Of a stretch of 64,000 bases of DNA, positions 8,760-20,500 are shown one piece after another (position 1 is the first letter of the stretch; every line of letters starts with the position of its first letter). Under the pieces are notes generated by a model that was not told the origin of the DNA, searched no databases, and saw only the letters and a program-made list of their open reading frames with translations. Position numbers and translations under genes: made by a program. The DNA is taken from positions 2,232,001 through 2,296,000 of the forward strand of contig JASJZH010000006.1 in assembly GCA_037178975.1 (NCBI GenBank), given 5' to 3'. Source of the stretch: Oscheius tipulae (taxonomy: Eukaryota > Nematoda > Chromadorea > Rhabditida > Rhabditidae).

Positions 8760-10761
8760 TCAGAGTTCGCAGCTCCCAGATGACCGTATTTTCTGGCAAT
8801 TCCCGTAGTTTTTTTGAAAAAATTTCATTTGAGATCTGCATGCTAAGGTTTGTAGGCCATGGTCGATATCGGATTGACAAGCCGGGCTCTGAAAAAATTT
8901 TGAACAAAAAAAATTACGACACTTGCTTATTTTCCGTTGATCCGTTCTGGAAATACTTAAGTAATTCGACTTTAGCTCCATAAATATTCTCCACAACTCG
9001 TGGTTCCATATGCGTTCGAGGAAACATCTCCGTTAGAGCTTTCTGATACCAATCGCGGTATTCTTTTGTAATATTGAACTGCAAAATAATAAGAAACAGG
9101 TTGGCGTTGTACCTGTTCTATGACAGGCACTAAATGCCCATCGCGAAGAATCTCGTTTATATCCGTCACTCGTACAGGCTGAAAAAACCCATGCTTTTTC
9201 TTTCGATTCACACACGTTTTATTCCTTTTCCAGTGTTGGAGCCCACACTCCCATTAAATTTCCGGACAGTCTTCACGATACCTTACGACTGTAAGATGTG
9301 AAGAGCCTAAGTAAAGCATTGAAATAGAACTTTAGTATTTGAGAACTTTCAGAATCCGCGTTAAACTGGTGCAAAACTCCTCGATACCAACGCCAGCTCT
9401 TAAGACTACTTAATGAAACAACTGCGTAGCAAATAGTGCCTGCGAGCAATCGTGGTATATACGGACAGAGGGAGTTGCGTTTTAGAGTACGAGAGATGTT
9501 TGCATTCAAAGGGTGACAATTTTTCCTGAAGTTTACGATTAAAAACAAGACTTAGCAAGAAAGCAAATTTCGAAAAAAAAAGTTTTCTGTGGCTGCATTA
9601 CTATACTTAAGAAGCACGTTTCTGCAACTACGCCTTTTTTTTAATCGTTATAAAAATCTTTTTAGAGCCCAACGGAAAAGGGACCAACGAGGGAGGTCGA
9701 AAAGATAAGTCTCATGTGGAATGCAGCTGTACAAAATTGTTGTGTTTCAAGTAAATTTTTCTCGTTCTTCAGATCGTTCACTCTATTAAGACATTCCCCT
9801 TCAAAAGGTTGTATTTCGTCACTTACAATGCAGTCCCAGTCGGAATCGTAGATTCTAACAACGCCGCTCTTTGGCTGAATAGATCCTGCAGATGGTCCCA
9901 GAATGGTCATTATAGGGATTCCTAGTTTCTAAAACAGTATATAACGAAGTAAATAACGTTTTGCTTACCGCATGCTCCATTTCAACTTTCCTCCTTTTTT
10001 CCTCAGATGTTTCAATGCGACAAATTACATTTTCCACTGAGAGCTTATTCATTTTTTTGGTACTATCTTCGTCAGCAAACTTTTTGTTCTCAGGCTGGAA
10101 TTGAATCTTTTAACCGCTTCCAATTGTAACTTACTTCACCAAAAATTTCATCTTCTTTGTCGCTATCAGACATTTCAAGTTCTTCCAAATAACGTTTTCG
10201 GGCAGAAATAGCCATGCAAACCTTAAAAAACACGACTAAGGAGAAGAGAAAGCATATCATGATAGTGCTAATCTTTAGGAAAGTTTAAACTGTGAAAGCT
10301 ATAGAATGTGAATAACACCCTGACGTGGTTAATCAGGCCAATTATATCCAAGTTTCCTGTTTGAGGCCAATTATAATCATGACAAATGTGAGAAAACAGT
10401 CACTATTTGCCTGATGACTTGGTCTTTTTAATAACTAGCAAACCACACTGAGTTTTGAGACAACGGGTACTGCCCACCAGTTTGGTTTCATAGCCAACTC
10501 CTTTGTTTATATACCAAAAGGGCATTTAGTTTGACATTTGATACAGGTGGTACTGATGTCCTCTCTACCAAAGATCGCTTAGTTGCTAGAGACCCCCTTC
10601 CGTTTTTTCGATAAGAGTACAACTCACTTTAAGCGGAACCTCGTCGTCGTATTCTTGCTGTTCAATCTTGTCTGCTTCTTCAGAAAAAGACATGCCGGCA
10701 ATCTATAGTCATACAGATAATGTGCGGCTGTTTTGATGGGACTTACATCTGCATCATCCAT
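8760..10761 (-). CDS. Unrecognised spliced gene; 5' exons clear, middle unresolved
   Basis: Five consecutive exons join in frame: 10747-10761, 10628-10702, 10135-10221, 9969-10094 and 9827-9928 (introns about 44, 406, 40 and 40 bp). They give an acidic start MDDADIAGMSFSEEADK, a charged segment and then LGIPIMTILGPSAGS and IYDSDWDC. Downstream, three more exons also join in frame: one ending VIEQ near 9115, one containing WYQKALTEMF and MEPRVVENIYG (about 8920-9080, flanked by two 34-bp introns), and a last exon ending at the stop at 8760. Between about 9230 and 9800 I could not settle the splicing; a stretch with WYRGVLHQF is faintly like a Tudor domain but does not carry through. Family unknown; one gene is more likely than two given the spacing. 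Confidence 0.5.
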
Positions 10762-11561
10762 TGCGAAAGCGAAAGTGTTTACTTATCCTCACGATCCCGA
10801 TGATCCAGTAAAGGTGTTTAGAGAGGTTTTTCGTCAATCTGAAAGTGATAGTTTAGAGAGAAGTGAAGAGACAGTTTGGTATAAAGATGTGTGTGACTGG
10901 GGCGTGATAGTGACGTTGCAAACTGCATGAATGGCCTCTTTTCCCCATGAGAGAAAAAGCAAAGAATTATCATTTTGCACAAACAACCGGCTCTCATGAC
11001 AGGGTGGAAATTAGGGAAATCATGGAAAGGTTGCTGAGCAACCTGTACAAACAGGATTAGTTGCAAATCGGCGGCACAGCAGTAAAATAACAAAAAACGC
11101 CTACATCGTATAGCGAGCGCTGTTGCAAATTAGGCAAATCTGGGGAAGACGTTTTTGCACGCTAGACCAAGATTGACAGACGTCGAGTGATACGCGTCAT
11201 TTGGTCAAGACTGTTGTGATGCTTCCGGCTCATTAGACGGTCGAAACAATCCCGTCAAACATAAAAGGATCCAAATAACAGCATAAAAGGTCGTAAAAAA
11301 GTTGTGATAGCAAATTTTTTTCCTTGTTTTCTAACGACACACGTACTTTTATTTGACAATATAAATGTATTTTAATCTAATGTGTAGTGAACACGAGGAA
11401 ACACAAAATTAAATTTCCAAAAATTGAGCTTTTTTATTGAATGCAATATGACTGCTATCACAACTAGCAGCATCGATACCAATGTGGGGAAATGGTGAGT
11501 GAGAAGGACGGAAAATGAATCGGCAGGTAGACTTCGTCTTGAGTTAATGCAATACATGGAG
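10762..11561. other. Intergenic, nothing recognised
   Basis: About 800 bp between two minus-strand genes. Open frames here are short, contain no recognisable domain and lack matching splice sites. It probably holds the promoter or trans-splice leader of the gene starting at 10761 and the 3' UTR of the gene ending at 11562. Confidence 0.45.
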
Positions 11562-12369
11562 TTATTCCTCTGTCGTTTCCTGCTGGCTGCGAGTCCTGAG
11601 AATGTCATCTAGCTTACAACGAGCATGCATTCCTTCGGCATCTCTCAAGAAGCCTTCAGCTACAATCTTTTCCAGAAGAGCTAGGTTTTCGGCCATTCTC
11701 GCAATGCTTCTTGAAGCAGTTGCCTTTCCGAGGTATTCGCGAGCATCAGAGTCTGCTTTCAAGCTGGCTGCCGAGACGGCAGCCTGTTCGAAACAGTAGG
11801 CAGCTTTAAGAAAAGCTTGAAGTGTTTGACCAGCACACTTCTTCAAATGTTCGGCAGCTTTTTGAAGTCCTTCTTGTGCCGCGTTGTATCCAAGATGCGG
11901 AGCCTGAAAGTAACATTGTTTTCTTTTTCAGCCATTTTACAATTTTATCAAATCGTCCTGTGATCACTTCCGTTGGTTCTTTCGAGGCTTCTGGAACGTT
12001 TGTCTGTCTGGACAGTTTCGGCGCTGATGGCTCCGGTATCGCCCATTCAACTGACGTTTTTTCAAACTGATAGCTGCGATTACACACATGCAGTCGCTTC
12101 TAAATGTTTCAATTTCCAGAGGAAAAAATTTGGTTACCTGGGGCTTAGAGAAAGCTGACGGAACGCTCTGTGTCGCATGGGATTGCGAAGAGACTTTTTG
12201 AGGGTATAATGTTCTTTTTAGGGCACGTGACTTTATGCTGAAACAACATCTCAAACCCAACCTTTTCAATCGAAACACACCTCAAATCCAGCGGAATTTC
12301 ATCACAGATCGTTGGAGCTGTACAGTTAGTAGACGATTTAAAGTTGGTCCAAAACATTTGGTCGACCAT
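11562..12369 (-). CDS. Small protein with helical Ala-rich C-terminal domain, family unknown
   Basis: Four exons join in frame. The first starts at ATG 12369 (MVDQMFWTNFKSS), then come segments with ALKRTLYPQKVSSQ and VEWAIPEPSAPKLSRQ. The last exon is long (about 11562-11905), encoding LGYNAAQEGLQKAAEHL and further Ala-rich amphipathic helices up to the stop. Introns are about 37-70 bp. The helical tail faintly recalls the C-terminal domain of AF4/FMR2 proteins, but I cannot support that. It is the third gene in a same-strand series (giant kinase, proline-rich protein, this one), with about 400 bp to the preceding stop at 12771, compatible with a polycistronic unit. Confidence 0.55.
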
Positions 12370-12770
12370 TCATCTAACTGCTCTTACACGTTGGATTTGT
12401 GGTGTGGCTGTCGGAAGTGGGAACGGCGATAAAATAAGGGGTCTGTGAATTTAACTCGCGCACAGGGAAATTTGTCTTGGTCGATTGATTCGAGCGACTA
12501 GCGTCTATGAGTGGTATTTAAAGAATATTGCGTGGATGATCAACTGTATGGCCCACGCAACATTTCAGCGTTTAAGTCCTCTCATTGTGTTTTGAATAAA
12601 TTGCCCAGATGCAGCACCCACTGCTTCTTTATGTTGAAAAAGTATTAAGACAAAATTTATTATAGACCAAGATTTCCGAGTTCCCGTTCAGAACAATATG
12701 TACAATAGAATAAATTTTCAAGGCAATTTTACCCGTGGGACAAATTCTAAGTAGGTGCCATTACACGAAA
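12370..12770. other. Spacer between two same-strand genes
   Basis: About 400 bp between the stop of the proline-rich gene and the ATG at 12369. It is AT-rich on the upstream side. No clear U-rich or intercistronic motif was identified. Nothing else recognised. Confidence 0.4.
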
Positions 12771-14465
12771 TCAGTATTTACGAGATTTAGCTGGGGAAGA
12801 GGGGCTGGCAGACTGTTCGAAGATTGGTGAGGAGAAGAAGGCTGGTTCAGATGGTACTGTTGAGGAGGAGCATTGAGCGAATATTGAGCACGTTTTCTGA
12901 TATTCTCGTTGCTGCTCTATCTTCTGTTTCTTCGCTGGGAGGAAAGACCCTTGTGAGAATGGCCTGAAAAAGGAAGTAAACGCGATACGTTGAAAATGTA
13001 CCTGGATTGGCTCTCCAAGCAGGCAGATCGGGTCTGCGAAATCCGTTCCTATTGGTGCTGGTTGACGCAACCTGAAAATATAAACATGAAGGTGTATACT
13101 CTCGAGTTACCTGCGGGCGAACAAATCCAGGTTGTGGCAAAACTTTGGGAGGCTTTTCACTGGGATCTTGAACATCCCATCGACTCTTTCTCTTCTTGGA
13201 TGACGATGGAGTCTAAATTTTTTTTACGATTTTTTTTTACAAAGGAAGACAAGAAACTACCTGTGGTGGTGGCATATTTGAAGATGGTGGCGGAATATTC
13301 ATTGCTGGTAGTCCAGGAACATTTATGGCTGGAAGAGGCGGCGGAAGAACTCTAATTAATTGCTCCTATAATTAGTGCTTTTAGACTTTTTAGAATTTAC
13401 ACATACGATAGACAGTGGTGGGAATGCCTTGCCATTTGCTTTACTCTGCTGTTGCATGGCATTTATTGCACAGAAATGAGCAAATTGTTCCTGAAAGACA
13501 AAGTTATAATATTAATCTGTGATCCAGTATTGTGAAAATGATAGCAGCAAAAGACTCATTTACGCACAGAGGTTATAGTTAAATAACAAAGTTGGTTAGC
13601 ACTTACCCTTGTCCATTCACTCGGCGGACCATATGCTAGTGCAAACTCTGGCAAGTTCTGCACTGGAGGGAAAGGGGTTGGCATGGCTTGTTCACTCGGC
13701 TGGTGTCCCTGATAAAATATGGTTTGCATAATTTTGAAGAATTTGGTCAAAAAATAAGTTAAAAACTCACCTTGTTTCCGCTGTAGGGATGAGGACGTAC
13801 ATTCTGAATAGCAGGTGCTCGACCGGGTCCTGGTATTCCAATGTTCAGTAGTGGAGGGACAGGCGGTGGAGGAGACGCTGATACTCGGCTGGGTCCTGGC
13901 ATTCTGATATTCTGTAGTTGAGGAACAGATGGTGGAAGATGAAGCTGTTCTGCAGCTAAGAACTTTCCATAACTCTCGATGGCTTTCTTAGTCTGCTCCG
14001 GCTAAACAATCATTATAGACTGCTAAAAGGATAAACGTGCATATTTCAACCACTGAGATGGATGAAATGGGAATGGTGGCTGACCAGGAGGAGGAGGCGG
14101 TATAGCGGTGAGTTTGTTAAGCTGAACAAGACGTGTTTACATTTACCGTTTGTAAGCAGTTGCTAATAAAAAGCTTTGTAACGTGGAACATATATATAGA
14201 CAATCAAGGCTATAAATACCTCCACAGGTGGATTATACCGTAGCCGGAGAGCATAGTATCGGACAGCCTGAAACATGCATGCTACTGGCGGTGGGTGTGC
14301 AATAGCAGAAAAGCAGGGCTGGGATAAAACAGAGTTTGTCGAACTTACGATGTCGGTATCAAGTTGGCCACTACTGTAAACTTGGTCGATTGCGGAAGTG
14401 GAAAGCAAGGGGACGGGGCTTGACGTCGGAGGCGAAGGAGGGGGTGCGAAGGAGATATTCCTCAT
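12771..14465 (-). CDS. Proline-rich protein with a KKRKSRWDV motif, possibly RNA-processing
   Basis: Several exons give a Pro-rich protein with repeated segments of the type LLNIGIPGPGR, a clean central exon series (YGPPSEWTREQF; FCAINAMQQQSK; EQLIRVLPPPLPAINV), then KKRKSRWDVQDPSEKPP, and a Ser/Pro-rich end SPSSPAKSRKY before the stop at 12771. The KRKSRWDV box resembles the short basic-RWD motif seen in several splicing-associated proteins, but there is no RRM, KH or SURP domain, so this is only a hint. The start ATG at 14465 follows an acceptor-like GCGAATTTCAG at about 14509. One exon boundary near 14040 could not be made to fit in phase, so the model is imperfect. It lies immediately downstream of the giant kinase gene on the same strand. 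Confidence 0.6.
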
Positions 14466-14541
14466 TGGAGTGGGTCTGTGGCGGTGGCACTTCTCTTTTC
14501 CGATCAAGGGCTGAAATTCGCGCTATTTTGCGTGAGCTCTA
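14466..14541 (-). promoter_or_regulatory. Operon-like junction with trans-splice-type acceptor
   Basis: The stop codon of the giant kinase gene (TAG ending at 14539) and a polypyrimidine-poor but canonical acceptor GCGAATTTCAG at about 14509-14519 are only some 20-30 bp apart. The next gene's ATG follows at 14465. Independent promoters do not fit comfortably in about 75 bp, so I infer cotranscription with trans-splicing of the downstream message, as in nematode operons. Confidence 0.5.
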
Positions 14542-17500
14542 TGTACATACATGCACACAGGAAACACAGTCTGAGAAAATTTGGATTTTCCTTCTATTCA
14601 TCAGCTCCTGGATCGGGGCAACCTTTTTGACGAACTTCATGTTAAATTGGAAAGACTTTTCTGCCTCTTCGAGACCGTGCGCTTTCTCTGTGATCCCGAA
14701 TAGTCGGTGCTTCTCGAAACAACCAACCATCCAGCTAAAAAAAACCATGTTGGTGAAAGCGGAAAAATAAACATACGCAGCTTTCTTGACCTCCTGAATT
14801 CCAGCTCGTTTCTCTGGCTTCAACATAAACAGCATGCCCAGCAGCTGAATGACCTCGTCCAGTTTCCCATATCCTCTACGAAGACTTCCATTGGGGTCAA
14901 TTTTTGTCTGCAGGAACAGCCCCTCGTTCAAAGTCTCTTTGAAAGTAGACAGGAAGATCTTTTGCTCAGAGTAGTTCGAAGCCGTGTTGTAGTGTCTGCC
15001 TGAGAGGCAGTAGAAGAGAATTGAGCCAATGGCCCAGTAGTCGGCCTACATCAAATTTATAGAGAGCGAGAAAAAAAGGGATTACCTTTGTGGAAAAGTC
15101 AGTCTTATTTATTTCTTCGGGAGCGGCAAAGGCAGGTAGAGCAAAACTTTTGATGTGGGCCTTGGGACCTTCGATGATACGATGACAGCGACCCAGTCCC
15201 ACTAACTTGACTTGTTGATTCTCATTGACCAGAACATGATCCTCGCTGATGTTTCTAAAACAAGATTTTAGGGCTGCAATATACAGAACAAACCCGTGGA
15301 TGAGGCCGAGGTTGTGGAGGAAATCAATGCCACTCACAACGCCCACTACTAAACGTTTAATGTGATCCAGATTCTGCTGCAGTTGTTTCAGCTTTTTCTT
15401 CAGGGAAGTGTCGCCGTACTCGTAGATGATCGCCATCTGATCTTCACAAGCCACCATAACCCGGGGTATTTCTCGATGGTAGAAGTAGTTAGTCAGACGG
15501 GCGATCTCTAGCTGTCGTTTGTACTGAAAACATGCATTATAATGATTAAGGAAACTAAGTTGTTGAATACTGTCAAAACTGTAAAAGTTTTAGTTAGCGC
15601 CGATGTCTGTATCATGGTAATATTTTTTAACTTTGTAATATTTAGCAAATTTATAGCCTTTTCGCGAATAAGTTCACAAACCATCAGAAAACTCAATGAC
15701 AGTCTTGAATATCCAATTTCAAATGCAGTCTTGATTTGGAGTTGGATCAATTAAAAGTTTGTAAAGTTTGCACTTTAAAGTAATAAACTTTATGCAAAAG
15801 AACAGTTTTTTTTATAAAACAAGGATTTTTTCGACCTTCTTAATCGTTTACCGCTAATCGCTTACATCTTCCATGGACGTGAAGCACTGCTTTGCTCCTG
15901 TGACATCACTGTCGAACGTCCTGATGGAAACCGTTGAGAATTTTCCATTAAAGATTCTGGAACATTTGCCTGAACAGAATAAAATACACATACTCACGTC
16001 GTCCGGTAGTCATCGATGTATTTTTTCTTTTCGTCGCATTTCTTCTTCTTCATCTTTCTCAAGTTTTCATCTCTGATGTACTCTCTGGATATCAGCTTCT
16101 CCTCTTTTGTATCTGGTCTAGTAGACAACAAGAAAGCTTGTTGGCGTTTTACTTCGCGCTTGTGGTCCTCATGGTTTCGATGTTGCAGATGAACGTTTTC
16201 TCCCTTGCAACTTCTGGCACGGGGCTATGAAATTGCTTGATATCAATATTAACAGAGGCTTTACATTGGAACAGCGGATACAGTCGACAGTCTCCTCCCA
16301 GTCCAGTTCCTTTAACAAAAATTCATCCTAAAATTGGAAACATTCAAAAAGAATATGAAATTTGACATACAGGGCTTCTGAGCAAATTGATGTTAGCTCT
16401 GGCATACGCATCTGAGTTCTCAGTGAACCGAATGGAGTCAAGGCCTTCCAAAGTCGGCTTGATGATCGAGGCGCATGGTATTTGGACGTTATTGAGCCAT
16501 CTGAAAATTCATCTTTGTAAAAAGAACACGAGAGACTTACTCATCCTGACAGACTTCTTTAAACCCTGGCCGAGCTTCGGGTCTCACGCTCATTAGCCTC
16601 AAGATGAGCCTTCGTGCCTTGTCACTGACTTTCTTAGAATCGACATTGATGCGCAATGGTTTGAGACGATCATTTGGTGGCACTGATTCTCCGTAGAGAG
16701 AGCTCAGCTTCTCGTGATCACATGCGGTCCATGGAGTTCCTCCATGGAGCATCATGTAGAGAAGCGAGCCCAAAGCGAAATAGTCTACCTGAGATAAACG
16801 GTTAGAGATCAAGATTATTTAACAGTACCGCTTTGGAAGGTAAACATTTGGCGAACGTCTCGGGAGCAGCATAGGAAGCGGCTGCCTTCTTTCCTTCCCT
16901 ATGATCTTAAATGGAATAAATCAGATCTGTCATACAACGTTAACATACCGTAAGTGTCGAACTCGCTTTGACCGAAGTCCATAATCTTGGGTGTGTGGCC
17001 AGGTATCTGCACCATTACATTCCGATCGGACAAGTCTCTGCAAATAGATGTAGAAAATGGTTAATTCTGGCTAACCGGTTGATGATGCCGATTTGGTGCA
17101 GGTAGTTCAGACCACCGAGGATTTGGCCAAAAAAGTTTTTGTAGTAGTGCTCGTCATGCCTGCGAGTTGTCACATAGTCGATCAGGGTTTGGCCGTCTAT
17201 GAACTCCAAAATAATGAATCTATTGATGTGGTCCAGATTGAGAGCTCGCACGATGTTTTCGTGAAAAAGGCCGTTTGTAACAAGGTACATCCGAGCCTCC
17301 TTCCGGTACTGTACAAACGGTATATATGTAGAAAAAAACTAATACTTACGTTGTCGTGAAAGTTCCACGCGAACTTTTTTATAGCTACCTTGAACCCGGT
17401 GGCTATGTGGTGGCCCTCGTATATCTGCCCATAGCCTCCCTGTCCTAACTGCGCAGGTTGCTCGAGGTAGTTAACCGTAGCTCCGTTTCTGAAATCACTT

Positions 17501-20500
17501 TGTCATTTGGATTCGATTTCATTTTGTATTCACATATATCGGGTAAACTCACTTCTCATCATATTTACTCGGCTCCGCTTCAACCTCACACCGCTTTCTC
17601 GAGTTTTCTGCTGTTCTTAATCCAACACTCTTTCGACCGCTAGGAATGATAATGAACAGCTATTGGATAAATAACTCACTTGCTCATGGCAACGGAAAAA
17701 CATTCGTTGAAGCTCAAGGGGGAACGGGGTGCGACTGACAGTTTTCTTTCTTCGACCCTTGACTTTGCCTTTACGGCCCTTTTCTGAGCCCAGTATTCAT
17801 CAATACTCATCATTTTTATCACTGGAGCCTCCGTTTGTTCTTCCTGAGGAGATGATCGTTTGACGGCTTTTCGTTCCTTTAACTCAGCTTCTCTAAGAGC
17901 TGTTCCAGAGTGATTCGGAGTCTTCATATCATCCAGCCGCGGCGCATATCGTACCGGAGGCCTGGCTACTTGAGCAGATGATTTTTGGACAAGAATTGGA
18001 GCCGACGGGGACACAGTGGACTTTCCTGATCTTGTACAAGTTTCTGTATTGGAAAATGATGACACTATGTGTTGAATTTTAGCTGCTTCCTTCAAACTGA
18101 GGGATTCTGGTTCTGGTACAACTTCTTCAGCAACAACTGTTTCTGGCTGTTCTAAGAGAGACGGTTCTCGCCTAGCACTTGAGAGATTTGATTGGCTGTC
18201 GGAAGTATCATCCGAACATGGACTGTTCTCCGAAGAGATCTCGATTGGCTGGTTTTCATCTTCGTTGTCCGTTGAATGGTCGTCATCAGTTTCTCTAAAA
18301 ACTATAATGGACAGCTTGAAGAAGATCACTTACAGTTGATGAGAAATGTCTGATTCGGGTGTGTGGACTCCAGGAGTACGTGGTGGAGTGTATTTTGGCC
18401 TTCTTGTCATCTGTTCCTGGAAAGTACAGCAAAGTTTGAAAATAGTGAGACTAACTACCTGGTAGTAACCTTCATTCTCCATAATATTCTCCATTCGATC
18501 CAAAGTCTGTGATTGCATCTCATTGATGGTCTGAAAAGAGTCTTCTGATAACGATTCTTCGCCAATAGTTTCCTGAACAAAATGTCGTAGATACTTGATA
18601 AAAGTAATACCTTATTCCTAGTGGGTATAACCAAGCTTCTGCTAGAAGGCTTCGCTGCACCTTCTTTATCACTTTCGAAGACTCTCTCGAAACAGAAAGG
18701 AGGGGTAGGAGATGCCACGGAATGTTGACTCTTTTCTTCACTCTCACCGGGATGTCCGTTCCCGTTGGCAATTGCTCCCCTATACAGCTCATCGGTTGTT
18801 GACCAAGCTGACGTACTGGGAGCCATCTGAAGGAAACAGTATATTATATGAAAAATAGAATACCGGAATTTTATCGATACGGTTTGAATAGGACTCTCTC
18901 AGTTCATTGCTAGTTTTAACTGCCTCTTCGGGTGAACTACTTGTCGTTGTGGCTTCTGGGCTTGACTCATTGTTTTTGGCTTCAGACTTCAGTGCTTTGA
19001 CGGTCTGAAAAAAATATGTATGCAGGGAAGTTGTTTCTTACCTTGTCTGTAGCTGGATGATCATAATGGTCATAGAGGCCGTTGTTTTCGTGGATATCTT
19101 CATTAAGAGCATTATGCTGAAATCTGACTGGTATAGGACTTCATCACCTACTAAGATTTTTTTTTCAAAAACAATATAGCTTACGTCTGAAGAAGAAAAA
19201 ACTTCATTGAAGTGGTCGTTATCCATCAAGTCTGATTGGAACTCTTCTGGAGCAGTGGGAAAAGTCGTGGCAGGATCAGGAATAGCCTGGCTCTGAAGAA
19301 GTACGGTTTTTGCATAAGGGGATTCTTACCTCAAGATCATTATTTTTCAGAGGCGAGAGAGCTTGTACAGCAAACTCGTCCAACTCCAAACCGGCTGCCT
19401 GGTGTATCGCCTCGGTTTCGTAGCCTTCTGTTGCATCAATACCACAGTCCAGCAACAATTGAGCCAATGGATCAGACTTTTTCGGCAGCGCCTCATTGAC
19501 GACAACTTCCTGTTTCAATTGCCGTTGTCTATGATAAAAAATCTCCGTACTTCTTGTTCTAATTGATGCGGAATGACTGCGTCAACATTTGAATGTAATG
19601 ACTTCTTTCGATCAGCAGGTTCTTCGAAGAGTGGTCTCCCATCGTTATAAATCAGCTCTTTTTGTAGGGGAGTTGTCTTGTCGAGAAGCTTAAAAACCAA
19701 ATTGATAACCCAAATGTCACAAACCAGATCGTTGTCAAAGGTCCCCGCGGCTACCACATTGGAACAGGTGCTTGTAATGGGATCATCCTCATTTATAGCA
19801 TCCTCACAATACAATCTATCATTTTCACACAGGAGATCTCCAAAGCCGATCGTATCAGAGCCATAGTCCGTGAACTGATATGAGCAATGCTCTTGATACT
19901 GCATATCAGGCTCAAATACTTCGTCCAATATGCCAACATGGGGGTCAGATGCCACTGTCATCGCTGGAAATCCGTGAATCTCTGTTATGTCCCGAAGGAA
20001 TTCTCCTCGATCATAGCCTTCATCAGCCATCGGTACACGGATGTGTAACTGAGCGGATGTGCTTGTCTCTTCCGGATTGGCGAATAGGAAGCCCCCTGTT
20101 TCCTCGAATTGCGAATACGCCTTCTCAAATTCTTCGTCAAAGATGCCAGCACGGAAGCCGGTTGTCATGACTGTTGTTGGATTTTCTTGATTTACTGTCA
20201 CATCGCCAAGAGGTTCTTCCTGATGATATACCGCCTCTGCCATTGGTTCATGGTCATGCAGCTGGGCTGAGGTGGTTGCCTTATCCAAATTGACAGGTAA
20301 GAAGCCCCCTACTCCCTCCAACTGTAACGGATCTTCCTCAAAGTCTTTATCAATGATGTTTGTCCGGAATTCGGCAGAGGAGTCTTCAATCAACGGCTCT
20401 GTGCTTTTTCTACCAAGCTCAGCGAAGGTACTTCTATTTCCTGGATCGGCAGATGAGAAGTACTTTGCTCCTTCCAACTGCAAGTGATCTTCCTCATCTA

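Noticed and set aside
9230-9550. Tudor domain suggested by WYRGVLHQF in the unrecognised gene
   Set aside because: The DYG-type strand expected next is missing and the exon joins around it are not in phase.
11562-11905. AF4/FMR2 C-terminal domain in the small helical protein
   Set aside because: Helical periodicity only; no diagnostic residues could be matched.
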